NCBI RefSeq assembly: GCF_006716865.1
Contig: NZ_VFPT01000001.1
Coordinates: 1,793,001 to 1,857,000, forward strand
Source of the DNA: Roseinatronobacter monicus
GTDB lineage: Bacteria; Pseudomonadota; Alphaproteobacteria; Rhodobacterales; Rhodobacteraceae
DNA length: 64,000 bases
Reading direction: 5' to 3'
Shown here: one piece after another, positions 18,192 through 28,415 of the stretch
Numbering within the stretch: the first letter of the stretch is position 1
Layout: each line of letters starts with the position of its first letter
Notes under the pieces: generated by a model
The model's database searches: none
Told to the model about the DNA's origin: nothing
What the model saw: only the letters and a program-made list of their open reading frames with translations
Position numbers and translations under genes: made by a program

Positions 18192-21035
18192 CTATTCCGC
18201 CGCCTCTGCGTAACTCTCCACAGGAGGACAGGTGCAGACAAGGTTGCGGTCACCGTAAACATTGTCCACGCGCCCGACCGGCGGCCAGTATTTGTCACCC
18301 CGGAAGCTGGCCGGCGGGAAACAGCCCTGTTCGCGTGAATAGGGCCGGTCCCAATCTGCGATCAGATCCTCAACAGTATGAGGGGCGTGTTTCAGCGGGT
18401 TGTTTTCCGCGTCAATCTCGCCTTGCTCTACCGCGCGAATTTCCTCGCGGATGGACAGCAAAGCCGTGATAAAGCGGTCAATCTCGGCCTTATTCTCGGA
18501 TTCCGTCGGCTCCACCATCAGCGTGCCAGAGACAGGCCAGCTCATCGTTGGGGCGTGAAAGCCGTTGTCGATCAGGCGTTTGGCGATGTCATCGACCGTT
18601 ATTCCTGCCTCGGCAAAGGGCCGCGTGTCCAGAATGCACTCATGTGCGATGCGGCCCTTGTTGCCCATGAACAGAATATCATAAGCCCCTGTCAGACGTG
18701 CTGCGATATAGTTGGCGTTCAGAATGGCCACGCGGGTCGCCTGTGTCAGCCCCGGCCCGCCCATCATCAGGCAATAGGTCCAAGAGATCAGCAGGATCGA
18801 GGCCGACCCATAGGGCGCCGCCGAGACCGGCCCCTCTGCCCCGCCAATTTCCGGATGACCCGGCAGGAAGGGGGCCAGATGCGCCTTGACGCCAATCGGC
18901 CCCATGCCCGGCCCACCGCCGCCATGCGGAATGGCAAAGGTCTTGTGCAGGTTCAGGTGCGACACGTCGCCCCCAATCTCGCCCGGTTTGACCAGCCCGA
19001 CCATCGCATTCAGATTGGCCCCGTCGATATAAACTTGGCCCCCGTGGTCATGGGTGATCGCGCAGACCTCGCGCACGGTTTCCTCGAACACCCCGTGTGT
19101 GCTGGGGTAAGTGATCATGCAGGCCGCCAGTCGGTCGCCTGCCTTGGCCGCCTTCTCGCGGAAATCATCCAGATCGACATCGCCATTGGCCGATGATTTC
19201 ACCACGACCACCTGCATCCCGCACATCTGCGCGCTGGCGGGGTTGGTGCCGTGGGCCGAGACAGGGATCAGACATATGTCACGATGCCCCTGCCCGCGTG
19301 CGCGGTGATAAGCTTGAATGGTTAACAGCCCTGCATACTCGCCCTGCGCGCCGGAATTGGGCTGCATCGACATGCCCTCATAGCCGGTGAGTTCGCAAAG
19401 TTTCGCCTTCAGGTCTGAAATCGCCTCGGCATAGCCCAAAGCCTGATCGGGTGGGCAGAACGGGTGCAGAGAGGCGAATGCAGGCCACGATAGCGGCATC
19501 ATTTCGGCGGCGGCATTCAGCTTCATTGTGCACGACCCCAGCGGGATCATGGCACGGTCAAGGGCAAGGTCGCGGTCGGCAAGGCGGCGCATATAGCGCA
19601 TCATTTCCGTCTCGGCACGGTTCATATGGAAGATCGGATGGGTCAGATAGTCGCTTTCGCGGATGAAGGTTTCGGAAAAGCCCAGATCCCCCCGATGCGG
19701 CGGCACCCCCTCAATGCCAAAGACCCGCAAGACCCGCATGAGCACGCGCTCATCTGTGGTTTCATCCAGCGAGATACCGACATGGGCGGCCCCGATTTTG
19801 CGAAAGTTCAGCCCTTCGGCGCGGGCGGCAGCCAGAATGCCCGCCTGCCCCACACCCACTTCAACTGTGATCGTGTCAAAAAACTCTTTCACGACCACAT
19901 GCGCACCTGCCGCACTGAGCGCGCGGTACAGGCGTTGTGTCAGAAAATGCACCCGCTCGGCGATGGCACGCAACCCTTTGGGGCCATGGAACACCGCATA
20001 CATGGACGCCATAACAGCCAGCAGCGCTTGCGCGGTGCAGACATTGCTGGTGGCCTTTTCACGGCGGATATGTTGCTCGCGGGTTTGCAGGGACAGCCGG
20101 TAAGCCTTGTTGCCCCGCGAATCCACACTGACGCCCACCAGACGGCCGGGCAGCGAGCGCTTATAGGCATCCGCGCAGGAGATAAACGCTGCATGTGGCC
20201 CGCCATATCCCATCGGCACGCCAAAGCGCTGCGCACTGCCCACGGCGATGTCAGCGCCGATGGCACCGGGTTCCTTGATCATGGTCAGCGCCAGCAGATC
20301 GGTGGCCATGATCGCCACAGCGCGGGCGGTGTGCAGCCCCTCAATCGCGCCAGTGAAATCGTACAGGTCACCATAAGTGCCGGGATACTGGAAGATTGCG
20401 CCAAAGACCTTATCCGCTTGCAGCATCTCCGGCTCGTCAATAATGACCTCAATCCCCAAGGGGGCTGCGCGGGTCTGCATCACGGCGATGTTCTGCGGGT
20501 GGCAATTCTTGTCGATAAAGAACGCGGTCGCTTTCGACTTCGCCACGCGCTGCGCCATGACCATCGCTTCGGCGCAAGCAGTGGATTCGTCCAAGAGCGA
20601 GGCATTGGCCACAGGCAGACCGGTCAGATCAGCGACCATAGTCTGGAAATTCAACAGCGCTTCCAGTCGCCCTTGGGCGATTTCGGGCTGATAGGGGGTA
20701 TAGGCCGTATACCAAGCGGGGTTTTCAAAAATATTGCGCTGGATCGCGGGCGGCGTGACAGTGCCGTAATAACCCTGACCAATCAGCGAGGTCATGATCT
20801 TGTTTTTCGCCCCCACCGCGCGCAACTTTGCCAGCAACTCGCCTTCCGACAAGGGTGCCCAAGTCAGCGGGTCCGCCTGTCGCAAATCCGCCGGGATCGT
20901 CTGCGCGATCAACTGCTCCAGACTGTCGCAGCCCAGAACCGTCAGCATCTCGGCCATTTCTTCGGGCGTCGGGCCGATATGGCGACGGTTGGCAAAATCA
21001 TACGGGTTATAATCGGTGGGGGTATAGGTCATCAT
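18192..21035 (-). CDS. gcvP: Glycine dehydrogenase (decarboxylating), P-protein
   Basis: PLP enzyme that decarboxylates glycine and passes the aminomethyl group to the lipoyl arm of GcvH. Single-chain form of 947 residues, with both homologous halves present. The PLP lysine lies in [15 protein letters not shown]. Glycine-rich and N-terminal motifs are intact ([34 protein letters not shown]). It is the last gene of gcvT-gcvH-gcvP, 96 bases after gcvH, and depends on the upstream glycine riboswitch. Confidence 0.97.
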   Translation of the reverse strand: MMTYTPTDYNPYDFANRRHIGPTPEEMAEMLTVLGCDSLEQLIAQTIPADLRQADPLTWAPLSEGELLAKLRAVGAKNKIMTSLIGQGYYGTVTPPAIQRNIFENPAWYTAYTPYQPEIAQGRLEALLNFQTMVADLTGLPVANASLLDESTACAEAMVMAQRVAKSKATAFFIDKNCHPQNIAVMQTRAAPLGIEVIIDEPEMLQADKVFGAIFQYPGTYGDLYDFTGAIEGLHTARAVAIMATDLLALTMIKEPGAIGADIAVGSAQRFGVPMGYGGPHAAFISCADAYKRSLPGRLVGVSVDSRGNKAYRLSLQTREQHIRREKATSNVCTAQALLAVMASMYAVFHGPKGLRAIAERVHFLTQRLYRALSAAGAHVVVKEFFDTITVEVGVGQAGILAAARAEGLNFRKIGAAHVGISLDETTDERVLMRVLRVFGIEGVPPHRGDLGFSETFIRESDYLTHPIFHMNRAETEMMRYMRRLADRDLALDRAMIPLGSCTMKLNAAAEMMPLSWPAFASLHPFCPPDQALGYAEAISDLKAKLCELTGYEGMSMQPNSGAQGEYAGLLTIQAYHRARGQGHRDICLIPVSAHGTNPASAQMCGMQVVVVKSSANGDVDLDDFREKAAKAGDRLAACMITYPSTHGVFEETVREVCAITHDHGGQVYIDGANLNAMVGLVKPGEIGGDVSHLNLHKTFAIPHGGGGPGMGPIGVKAHLAPFLPGHPEIGGAEGPVSAAPYGSASILLISWTYCLMMGGPGLTQATRVAILNANYIAARLTGAYDILFMGNKGRIAHECILDTRPFAEAGITVDDIAKRLIDNGFHAPTMSWPVSGTLMVEPTESENKAEIDRFITALLSIREEIRAVEQGEIDAENNPLKHAPHTVEDLIADWDRPYSREQGCFPPASFRGDKYWPPVGRVDNVYGDRNLVCTCPPVESYAEAAE

Positions 21036-21131
21036 GCACCTTGTGGTTGCTTTCGAGCATTCGCGAGCGGGAGAATTGGCCGCGTGGCCCGCAAGGCGGG
21101 TTATCGCGGCGCAATCCTTCCCAAAGGCAGT

Positions 21132-21491
21132 TCAGCCCAGAAATTCCTTATACTCGTCTTCGGTCATCAGATCGTCGAGCACGCGCAGGTCATCCAGCTT
21201 CATCTTGAAGAACCACGCGTCACCCTGCGGGTCTTCATTGACCAAACCCGGAGTGTCGCTGAGCGCGTCATTCACGGCAACAATCTCGCCATCGACGGGG
21301 GCTAGAATGTCAGAGGCGGCCTTGACGGATTCGATCACGCAGACCTCATCCCCTTTGACGACCTTCGCCTCGATCTCAGGCAATTCGACAAAAACCACAT
21401 CGCCTAATTGCTCGGCGGCATGTTCGGTAATCCCTACGACCACAACATCGCCTTCGACGCGCAGCCATTCATGTTCTTCAGTGTATTTCAT
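21132..21491 (-). CDS. gcvH: Glycine cleavage system H protein
   Basis: Lipoyl carrier of 119 residues that shuttles the aminomethyl group between GcvP, GcvT and the L-protein. The lipoylated lysine is K57 in [12 protein letters not shown]. Full length, starting [12 protein letters not shown]. It lies 12 bases after gcvT. Confidence 0.97.
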   Translation of the reverse strand: MKYTEEHEWLRVEGDVVVVGITEHAAEQLGDVVFVELPEIEAKVVKGDEVCVIESVKAASDILAPVDGEIVAVNDALSDTPGLVNEDPQGDAWFFKMKLDDLRVLDDLMTEDEYKEFLG

Positions 21492-21503
21492 AGGAAACGC
21501 TCC

Positions 21504-22643
21504 TCAGCGCTTATAGGTGGATGGACGAAACGGAAGGGTGCAAACTGTAACAGGCAGGCGCTTGCCGCGCACCTCGCCCCAGAGTTGGGTTTCGGGGGCG
21601 GCAAACCCCTTTGCGACATAGCCCATCGCAATCGGCGCACCGATCGAGGGGCCGAACCCGCCTGACGTGACGCGGCCAATCTTGTGACCGCCCTCAGGCG
21701 CATCCCAGATTTCTGTGCCTTCGCGCATGGGCGCGCGGGTCTGTGGTTGCAAGCCGACGCGCGACTCAGACGTGCCCTCGGCAAGCTCGGACAATATGCG
21801 TTCAGCACCGGGAAAGCCGCCTTCGCGTGCGCCCCCTGCCCTGCGGGATTTCTGGATCGCCCAAGTCAGCCCCGCCGCAACCGGTGTCGTGGTCTGATCA
21901 ATGTCATGCCCATAGAGGCACAAGCCCGCCTCCAGCCGCAAGCTGTCGCGTGCGCCAAGGCCAATCGGGGCAACCTCGTCTCTGGCAAGCAAGGCGCGGG
22001 CAAAATCCTCGGCGGTAGCATCAGGCACCGAAATCTCGAACCCGTCTTCGCCAGTATAGCCCGACCGCGAAATCCAGAGCGCGCCAAACAGCGTGTCGAC
22101 CGTCAGCACATCCATAAAGCGCATGGCCCGCACATCAGGCACCAGATTTGCCAGCACCGTCTCGGCCTGTGGCCCTTGCAAGGCAAGCAGCGCGCGATCC
22201 GTCACAGGCTGCACCTGCGCCACATCCCCCAGATGCGCCTGCATATGTGCGATATCCTCGGCCTTGCATGCAGCATTTACGACGACGAACACATGATCCC
22301 CGCGATTGGCGAACATCAGATCATCCAGAATACCACCCTGCGCATTGGTGAACAGCCCATAGCGCTGGCGCCCCTCGGCCAGCCCGGACACGGCAACCGG
22401 CATCAGGGCTTCAAGCCCGGCTTCCAATGCGGCCATTCCCCCGCTGGGTGTCAGAATCACTTGCCCCATATGGCTGACATCAAACAGCCCAGCATGTGCG
22501 CGGGTGTGCAGATGCTCGGCCATGACGCCCATCGGATATTGCACAGGCATGGCATAGCCCGCGAAAGGCACCATTTTTGCGCCAAGTTCCTGATGTAGGT
22601 CCTTGAGCGGCGTTTGCTTTAACTCGGTCAACTGCTCTGACAT
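21504..22643 (-). CDS. gcvT: Glycine cleavage system aminomethyltransferase (T-protein)
   Basis: Transfers the aminomethyl carbon from GcvH to tetrahydrofolate and releases ammonia. The protein has 379 residues. Folate and active-site motifs are visible: FAGYAMPVQYPMGVMAEH, GLFDVSHMGQV and YTGEDGFEISVP. CAGGGGCG precedes the ATG. It is the first gene of the operon, and the riboswitch ends about 60 bases upstream. Confidence 0.96.
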   Translation of the reverse strand: MSEQLTELKQTPLKDLHQELGAKMVPFAGYAMPVQYPMGVMAEHLHTRAHAGLFDVSHMGQVILTPSGGMAALEAGLEALMPVAVSGLAEGRQRYGLFTNAQGGILDDLMFANRGDHVFVVVNAACKAEDIAHMQAHLGDVAQVQPVTDRALLALQGPQAETVLANLVPDVRAMRFMDVLTVDTLFGALWISRSGYTGEDGFEISVPDATAEDFARALLARDEVAPIGLGARDSLRLEAGLCLYGHDIDQTTTPVAAGLTWAIQKSRRAGGAREGGFPGAERILSELAEGTSESRVGLQPQTRAPMREGTEIWDAPEGGHKIGRVTSGGFGPSIGAPIAMGYVAKGFAAPETQLWGEVRGKRLPVTVCTLPFRPSTYKR

Positions 22644-22706
22644 GTCGCCCCTGTCATTCGGGCCAATAGGCCGGGTTCATGAATGCGGCGCGTGCCGCCT
22701 GCCATG

Positions 22707-22862
22707 CCCCCTCTGTCCTTGACGCCTGAGATCGCTATCCCTTCGGCGGACGCTTGCGCGCCTCTCTCCAGAGTCTGTTACTTGAACCGGTCCTTTTGCC
22801 TGAGAGTTTACCGGGGCGGTTGCTCCTTCGGCCCTGAGATTTGCGCCTCAGTGTCTCCCGTA
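22707..22862 (-). promoter_or_regulatory. Tandem glycine riboswitch
   Basis: Two glycine aptamers lie head to tail in the leader of gcvTHP. On the minus strand the first contains GGGCCGAAGGAGCAA and ACTCTCAGGCAAAAGGACC, and the second contains CCGCCGAAGGGATAGC and TCTCAGGCGTCAAGGACAGAG. These match the CCGAAGG and CTCAGG(x)AAAGGAC cores of the family. Tandem glycine riboswitches are known to turn on gcv operons when glycine is high. The second aptamer ends about 60 bases from the gcvT start, in range for control of translation or termination. Confidence 0.93.
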
Positions 22863-23010
22863 TCCAAGTTGCATTGTGCTAATGGAAAACGGTCCTGTCT
22901 TGCAAGCCTTTTTTCTGCGCTTGCGCTATCACGTCACTTATCGCGCGAAACCGACACCAAGGCATCATCGCCATTTCCGAAGAGCGGGCAGTGATACCCC
23001 CGGCCCGCCG

Positions 23011-24963
23011 CTAATGCGTGTCAAAACTCACCTGAATCCGCATGAAACCATCTTTATCGACACCCAGCATCTTGGGACTGAACTCAGCGATCTTATCGAG
23101 ATGGGCATGGGCTGCAACGCTTGTGCGTAAGATCGCCGTTGTGCCCGCAGCACAGGTCAGACGAAACGGCGATTGCGGGGCCATATTCAGGGGCGAATGC
23201 GCGCTGACATAATTGCTCAGAATATCGCGGGTGATGGCAGGATGCTCCATCACAATCCCCTCTGGTCCGGTGCCAGCAAAGCCACCGGCCCCTTGGGCAC
23301 GAAAACTGTTTGTGCACAGGATAAACTCTGCGTTCACATCCAGCGGCGCGCCGTTCCATGTGACATTGCGCACACGAGAGAAGGTTGGATCAATCTCGGT
23401 GCCATCCGCGGCAAAGCGCGCAGGCGCTGTCAGGTCTATGGCATAGTCCAGCCCATAGATGATTTCAAAATTATAACCCGGAAAACTCGGGTTCATGAGC
23501 GCCTGATCCGGCTGTCCCGGTTTCAGCTGTCCAAACGCCGAGGCAGAGCGTTCCAGCCAAAGCAGTATTTCTGCTCCGGTCAGGCGACAGGCCGCCACCC
23601 GGTTGGGAAAGACATACAGATCAGCAAGCGAGCGCAAGGTAAGCAGGCCTGTGGCGATATTTGTGAAATTGCGCGCACCTCCCAGCCCGCCCACCTTCGG
23701 GGGGGACGCCGCGGAGAGAAGCGGCAAATCTTTGTGCGCGCTGTCTTCCAGATGCTCGGCCACAAATTCCTTTTGCGCCTGTGCGACCAGTTGTGTCGCC
23801 GCACTGTGGCCCAGAAAGGCAAAGAAACTGTTGATCGCGGTGTCCGTCGCACCAATGGGCTGGCGGATTTTTTCCAGCACCGCATCATGTGCCGATGCGA
23901 CAATCTTGCGCACGGCAGGGCTGAGAATGGGGGACGTGCTTTCCTTTTGCACGGGCTGTGCGAAATGCAACGAGGCATCGCGCAAAGCGCGCGTGCTGAC
24001 ATGGGTATCGAGGACATGCCATTTGCCGCCATCTTGCAACAGCGTCATATCAATCAACCCCAGATGAGACCCGAAAAAACCGCTCATCACAGTTGGTGTG
24101 CCCCAAATCGTGCCACGCTCAATATTCACACCCGGTATTTTGGCGAAAAGGGGCGATGGAAACACCTGATGGCTATGTCCACTCAGGATCAGATCGACAC
24201 CGTCAATACGGGCCAGAGGGATCACCGCATTCTCCATATTCTCGGTATGTCGGCTTTCGCCAATGCCCGAATGCGCCAGCACCACAATCAGATCGGCACC
24301 TGCTTCGCGCATCTCCGGCACCCATGCGCTGACTGCGTCAACCATATCGCGCGTTTGCACGCGGCCATCCAGATGCTGACGCTCCCATATTGCAATCTGC
24401 GCAGGCGCAACCCCAATCACCCCGATGCACAGCGCGCGCTGTTGGCCTGCCCGGTCGGTCACATCACGCCGCAGCAAACGATAAGGTCGGAACAGATGTG
24501 TATCCTTGCGCGGCACAGCCCCCGCCTTGCGCAGGATATTGGCCGAAACAGTCGGAAACTTGGCCAGTGACATCGAGCGCATCAGAAATTCGAGGCCATA
24601 ATTGAATTCGTGATTGCCCAAAGTGATCGCGTCATAGCGAAGCGCATTCATCGCGGCGATGACGGGATGCACTTCGCCCGCGCGCATGGACCGGTCATAG
24701 GCGAAAAAATCCCCCACAGGGGTTCCCTGCAAAAAATCACCATTGTCAAATAACAGACAATTTGGAACCTGCTGGCGCGCAATATCAATCAATTCCGACA
24801 GCCGCGCCAACCCCAGATCGGGATTCGGGCAATCGGCGTAATAGTCATAGGGGTGCAAATGGACGTGCAGATCCGTGGTTTCCATAATGCGCAGATCGAC
24901 TGCGGCTGAAACCTCTTGACTGCGGGCGAAGGAACTCAGGTGTTGTTTCATGTCGCTATGCAT
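23011..24963 (-). CDS. cpdB: Bifunctional 2',3'-cyclic-nucleotide 2'-phosphodiesterase/3'-nucleotidase
   Basis: Calcineurin-type metallophosphoesterase plus 5'-nucleotidase C-terminal domain, 650 residues; expected to hydrolyse 2',3'-cyclic nucleotides and 3'-nucleotides for phosphate and nucleoside scavenging. Metal-site motifs: IMETTDLHVHLHPYDY, LLFDNGDFLQGTP, ITLGNHEFNYGLEF and LILSGHSHQVFPS. No signal peptide can be seen at the N-terminus, unlike periplasmic E. coli CpdB. The chosen ATG at 24963 is 15 bases past a strong AGGAGG, and a tiny AUG-AUG-UAA ORF lies between them. Confidence 0.9.
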   Translation of the reverse strand: MHSDMKQHLSSFARSQEVSAAVDLRIMETTDLHVHLHPYDYYADCPNPDLGLARLSELIDIARQQVPNCLLFDNGDFLQGTPVGDFFAYDRSMRAGEVHPVIAAMNALRYDAITLGNHEFNYGLEFLMRSMSLAKFPTVSANILRKAGAVPRKDTHLFRPYRLLRRDVTDRAGQQRALCIGVIGVAPAQIAIWERQHLDGRVQTRDMVDAVSAWVPEMREAGADLIVVLAHSGIGESRHTENMENAVIPLARIDGVDLILSGHSHQVFPSPLFAKIPGVNIERGTIWGTPTVMSGFFGSHLGLIDMTLLQDGGKWHVLDTHVSTRALRDASLHFAQPVQKESTSPILSPAVRKIVASAHDAVLEKIRQPIGATDTAINSFFAFLGHSAATQLVAQAQKEFVAEHLEDSAHKDLPLLSAASPPKVGGLGGARNFTNIATGLLTLRSLADLYVFPNRVAACRLTGAEILLWLERSASAFGQLKPGQPDQALMNPSFPGYNFEIIYGLDYAIDLTAPARFAADGTEIDPTFSRVRNVTWNGAPLDVNAEFILCTNSFRAQGAGGFAGTGPEGIVMEHPAITRDILSNYVSAHSPLNMAPQSPFRLTCAAGTTAILRTSVAAHAHLDKIAEFSPKMLGVDKDGFMRIQVSFDTH

Positions 24964-25180
24964 ACCGTTACATCATTTCCTCCTCTGGTCTGATCGCCAA
25001 CAGAGTATAATTTCGGCCAAAAACAAGGTCATTTTGTGTCAAGAACACCTGAGCACCCGAAGCAGACTCTCCGACAGCTCAGGTGCGTGCAATATAACCC
25101 AGAGTTGCTTGCATATGCAAAGCGATTGCTCTTAAAGGGAAAAACACCCATTTCGACAGGGGTGCAGAAATCGGGGGATA
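24964..25180. other. Divergent intergenic region, cpdB / nudC
   Basis: 217 bases between two divergent starts. On the minus side, AGGAGG followed by ATG ATG TAA lies at 24968-24984. On the plus side, a GGGGGATA stretch touches the nudC start. The rest shows no clear promoter boxes to my eye. Confidence 0.4.
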
Positions 25181-26122
25181 ATGCGTTTTGCCTTTGGGGA
25201 TGAATGGCACGCACGCAACGCGCAGGCGCGCACGGATGCCACGGCCATCACGCAGGCTCTGGCCAATCCGCAAACGCGGGTCCTGCCGGTGTGGCGCGGA
25301 AAACCACATCTTGCGGGCGACGCGGTATGTTGGGCTGCGGTCAATGACCCGATCCTGAAACACGCCAAAGCGCCATTTCTCTATCTCGGTCAGCATGACA
25401 ACCGCGACCTCTTTGCCGCCGACATATCGGCTTGGGAACCAGACGCGCTTGACCGCGCGGCACTGGCCATGTTCACCGATACCAGCATCCAGATTCACCC
25501 CGCCGCCCCGAAAGGCGCGTATTTCGGCGAATTGCGGTTGGCGATGGTGCAGCTGTCGCGCACTGACGCCGCGCTTGCGGCCACCGCGCGCGCCCTGTTC
25601 AACTGGCACCGGACACATCGGTTCTGTGCGGCCTGTGGTCAGCCCAGCCAAACCAGTGCCGCCGGTTGGGAACGTGTCTGCACCGTCTGCGCGGCCAAGC
25701 ATTTCCCCCGCACCGATCCGGTCGTGATTATGCTGGTGACACATGGCAATAATTTGCTTTTGGGCCGCTCGCATGGCTGGCCAGAGCGGATGTATTCCGC
25801 ACTTGCCGGCTTCATCGAACCGGGCGAGACGCTGGAATCAGCCGTCGCGCGCGAAGTCTCGGAAGAAACCGGCATCGCTGTGCGCGATATCCGCTATCTC
25901 GCCTCGCAACCTTGGCCCTTTCCAAACTCGCTGATGTTTGGGTGCATCGCGCATGCCGAAAACACAGAATTGACCCTTGATGATGAACTGGAAGATGCGC
26001 TCTGGATGTCGCGCGAAGATGTCTTGCTGGCATGGAGCGGGCATCACGAAAATGTCTTGCCTGCGCGCAAAGGCTCGATCGCGCACTATATGATCGGGCA
26101 GTGGCTGTCCGGGCAGGTTTGA
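25181..26122 (+). CDS. nudC: NAD(+) diphosphatase / NADH pyrophosphatase, Nudix family
   Basis: Hydrolyses NAD(H) to NMN(H) and AMP, and in other bacteria removes NAD caps from RNA. The protein has 313 residues. After an N-terminal domain comes the zinc ribbon with four cysteines (FCAACGQ ... RVCTVCAAKHFP), then the Nudix box GFIEPGETLESAVAREVSEE with TGI after it. The NudC specificity motif SQPWPFPNSLMFG follows. Its stop is 75 bases before the pgsA start. Confidence 0.93.
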   Translation: MRFAFGDEWHARNAQARTDATAITQALANPQTRVLPVWRGKPHLAGDAVCWAAVNDPILKHAKAPFLYLGQHDNRDLFAADISAWEPDALDRAALAMFTDTSIQIHPAAPKGAYFGELRLAMVQLSRTDAALAATARALFNWHRTHRFCAACGQPSQTSAAGWERVCTVCAAKHFPRTDPVVIMLVTHGNNLLLGRSHGWPERMYSALAGFIEPGETLESAVAREVSEETGIAVRDIRYLASQPWPFPNSLMFGCIAHAENTELTLDDELEDALWMSREDVLLAWSGHHENVLPARKGSIAHYMIGQWLSGQV

Positions 26123-26197
26123 ACACATGTGATCTGCCCGCATGACCGCTTGCATTTCAAACCCGTGGCTTTCAGGATACACGCATTGAAACCAGCT

Positions 26198-26893
26198 ATG
26201 ACCTCTCGAAATGGAACCGGCACCTTGCGATGGACTTTCCCGAATATACTGACAGTCATGCGCTTGCTCGCAGCACCCGGTGTCGCCGTAATGTTTTTGT
26301 ATTTCCATCGTCCCTGGGCGGATTGGTTCGCGCTGGTGCTCTTTGCGCTGGCCGCGATCACGGATTTCTTCGACGGCTATCTGGCACGCGCGTGGAAGCA
26401 GGAAAGCCGCCTTGGCGCTATGCTCGACCCGATTGCCGACAAGGCGATGGTTGTTATCGCCCTGCTGGTCATTACCGGCTATTCGGGCATGGACCCCTGG
26501 CTGATCCTGCCCGCCACAGCGATCCTGTTCCGCGAAGTGTTTGTATCGGGCTTGCGTGAATTTCTGGGTGACAAGGCCGGGCTTTTGAAGGTCACACCCC
26601 TTGCCAAATGGAAAACGACAGCACAGATGACTGCGATCGCAGTTCTGTTTATGGCCATGGGTCTGGAATATGTCCGCGAGGCAAGCTTTCTGCGCAGCCA
26701 TGCCGACCTGATCGCAACCCTCAGCGATATTGGCACCCCCGAGGTGAATGTCGTGGAACTGGCCCAATATGGCGGCAGCACTGTGTGGAATGTCGGATTG
26801 GCATTGATCTGGATCGCTGGCATTCTGACCCTGATCACCGGCTGGGACTATTTCCGCAAGGCCCAACCCCATCTGAAGGATGACATGACATGA
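26198..26893 (+). CDS. pgsA: CDP-diacylglycerol--glycerol-3-phosphate 3-phosphatidyltransferase
   Basis: Inner-membrane enzyme making phosphatidylglycerol phosphate, the precursor of phosphatidylglycerol and cardiolipin. The CDP-alcohol phosphotransferase signature is complete: AITDFFDGYLARAWKQESRLGAMLDPIADK (cited 26359-26448), with its Asp residues in place. Several membrane helices are visible. I chose the ATG at 26198 (MTSRNGTGTLRWTFPNILT), giving 231 residues; an upstream start at 26129 adds 23 residues with no membrane or domain logic. It overlaps moaD by four bases. Confidence 0.94.
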   Translation: MTSRNGTGTLRWTFPNILTVMRLLAAPGVAVMFLYFHRPWADWFALVLFALAAITDFFDGYLARAWKQESRLGAMLDPIADKAMVVIALLVITGYSGMDPWLILPATAILFREVFVSGLREFLGDKAGLLKVTPLAKWKTTAQMTAIAVLFMAMGLEYVREASFLRSHADLIATLSDIGTPEVNVVELAQYGGSTVWNVGLALIWIAGILTLITGWDYFRKAQPHLKDDMT

Positions 26894-27141
26894 GCCTTGA
26901 AATCCTCTATTTTGCATGGGTCCGCGAACGCGTAGGTGTGCCGCGCGAAACCGTTCAGACCGATGCTGTCACAGTGGCCGAACTGGTGCGCGAACTCAGC
27001 ACGCGCGACGACCGCTACGCTCTGGCCTTCTCTGATCTGTCGGCGCTGCGCGTGGCCATTGATCAGGATCTGGCCGAGTTTGACAGCCCGCTCGCGGGCG
27101 CGCGCGAAGTGGCCTTCTTTCCGCCGATGACAGGGGGCTAG
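26890..27141 (+). CDS. moaD: Molybdopterin synthase small subunit
   Basis: Ubiquitin-fold sulfur carrier of 83 residues that donates sulfur from a C-terminal thiocarboxylate during molybdopterin synthesis. The required Gly-Gly end is present (FFPPMTGG). It starts within the end of pgsA (ATGA overlap), and moaE follows two bases after its stop. Confidence 0.95.
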   Translation: MSLEILYFAWVRERVGVPRETVQTDAVTVAELVRELSTRDDRYALAFSDLSALRVAIDQDLAEFDSPLAGAREVAFFPPMTGG

Positions 27142-27143
27142 GC

Positions 27144-27587
27144 ATGACGATCCGCGTTCAGGATGCGCCTTTCGACTTCGGGCAGGAATGCGCGAAATTT
27201 GCACAATCATGCGATAATGCGGGCGCAATCGTCACATTCTGCGGGCTTGTGCGCAACAGCGACGACAAGACGCTATCCGCCATGATGATCGAGCATTATC
27301 CCGGCATGACAGAACGCGCCCTGACCCGGATCGCAACTGAGGCGCAGGACCGCTGGTCTTTGCACAACTGCCTGATCATTCACCGCTACGGCCAGCTTGC
27401 CCCCGGTGCACAGATCATGATGGTGGCAACCGCCGCGCGCCATCGCAGTGACGCATTCTGCGCCGCCGATTTCCTGATGGACTACCTGAAATCACGCGCC
27501 CCCTTCTGGAAAAAGGAAATCAGCATGTCGGGGGCAGAATGGGTCGCGGCAAAAGACACGGATGAAGCCGCTCTCCTGCGCTGGTAG
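27144..27587 (+). CDS. moaE: Molybdopterin synthase catalytic subunit
   Basis: Large subunit of molybdopterin synthase, 147 residues. With MoaD it converts cyclic pyranopterin monophosphate to molybdopterin. Key lysines lie in APFWKKEISMSGAEWVAAK, and IVTFCGLVRNSDD and LIIHRYGQLAPG match the family. It is the last gene of pgsA-moaD-moaE and is followed by a two-hairpin repeat and a two-way terminator. Confidence 0.95.
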   Translation: MTIRVQDAPFDFGQECAKFAQSCDNAGAIVTFCGLVRNSDDKTLSAMMIEHYPGMTERALTRIATEAQDRWSLHNCLIIHRYGQLAPGAQIMMVATAARHRSDAFCAADFLMDYLKSRAPFWKKEISMSGAEWVAAKDTDEAALLRW

Positions 27588-27596
27588 CATTTTCTT

Positions 27597-27650
27597 GCAC
27601 AAAATACTCTGGGGTGAATTGGGCCGCAGGCCCAAGAGGGGCAAAGCCCC
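27597..27650 (+). repeat. Two-hairpin dispersed repeat, copy 1
   Basis: Begins CACAAAATACTCTGGGGTGAAT and carries two hairpins: TTGGGCC/GGCCCAA (27619-27635) and GGGGC/GCCCC (27638-27650). The same arrangement recurs at 48888-48943 with different but still pairing stem bases. It lies directly 3' of moaE on the coding strand. It is not a transposon by any feature I can see. Confidence 0.65.
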
Positions 27651-27669
27651 TAACCCTTCCCCATCACGC

Positions 27670-27700
27670 AAAAAGGGCGGCTCTCGCCGCCCTTTTTTCA
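27670..27700. terminator. Two-way intrinsic terminator, moaE / rplA
   Basis: 12-bp perfect stem AAAAAGGGCGGC (27670-27681) and GCCGCCCTTTTT (27686-27697) with loop TCTC. T-runs occur on both strands, so it can stop the plus-strand moaE transcript and the minus-strand rplA transcript. Confidence 0.9.
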
Positions 27701-27712
27701 ATTTTGTTACAC

Positions 27713-28411
27713 TTAACCTTGTGTCGCGCTGGTCACATCGACTGTGACACCGGGGCCCATGGAAGAGCTGACAGAAACGCCCTTCATATAAGCGCCTTTT
27801 GCCCCTGTCGGCTTGGCCTTGGCGACGGCATCGACGAAAGCGCGCAGGTTTTGTGCCAGTTTGGCCGCATCAAACGATGCTTTGCCTATCCCGGCATGCA
27901 CAATCCCGGCTTTCTCGGCTTTGAACTGTACCTGACCACCTTTGGCGCTTTTCACGGCTTCTGCGACATCCATCGTCACAGTGCCGACCTTCGGGTTTGG
28001 CATCAGGTTGCGTGGGCCAAGAATCTTGCCCAAACGCCCCACAACCGGCATCATGTCCGGCGTTGCGATGCAACGGTCGAACTCGATCTTGCCGGACTGG
28101 ATGGTTTCCATCAGGTCTTCGGCACCGACAATGTCAGCCCCTGCCGCCTTGGCTTCATCCGCTTTGGGGCCGCGTGCAAAGACTGCAACGCGGACGGTCT
28201 TGCCTGTCCCGTTGGGCAGGATCACCACACCGCGGACCATCTGGTCTGCATGGCGCGGGTCAACGCCCAGGTTCATTGCAATCTCGATTGTCTCGTCAAA
28301 TTTCGCGGTTGCATTGGCTTTCACCAGTTCCAGCGCGTCTTCGACTGTCAGGTTCTGCTTGCCCACATAGGCTTCGCGGGCGGCTTTTATCCGTTTTCCA
28401 ACTTTTGCCAT
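27713..28411 (-). CDS. rplA: 50S ribosomal protein L1
   Basis: Component of the mobile L1 stalk, involved in release of deacylated tRNA, and in other bacteria a translational repressor of rplK-rplA. The protein has 232 residues, starting [15 protein letters not shown]. The L1 signature is visible ([19 protein letters not shown]). It lies 4 bases after rplK and ends in the two-way terminator. Confidence 0.97.
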   Translation of the reverse strand: MAKVGKRIKAAREAYVGKQNLTVEDALELVKANATAKFDETIEIAMNLGVDPRHADQMVRGVVILPNGTGKTVRVAVFARGPKADEAKAAGADIVGAEDLMETIQSGKIEFDRCIATPDMMPVVGRLGKILGPRNLMPNPKVGTVTMDVAEAVKSAKGGQVQFKAEKAGIVHAGIGKASFDAAKLAQNLRAFVDAVAKAKPTGAKGAYMKGVSVSSSMGPGVTVDVTSATQG

Positions 28412-28415
28412 GACC

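Noticed and set aside
19626..21305. 559-residue plus-strand ORF
   Set aside because: Fully antisense to gcvP, a well-conserved gene; rich in His, Arg and Gln as in GC-rich shadow frames.
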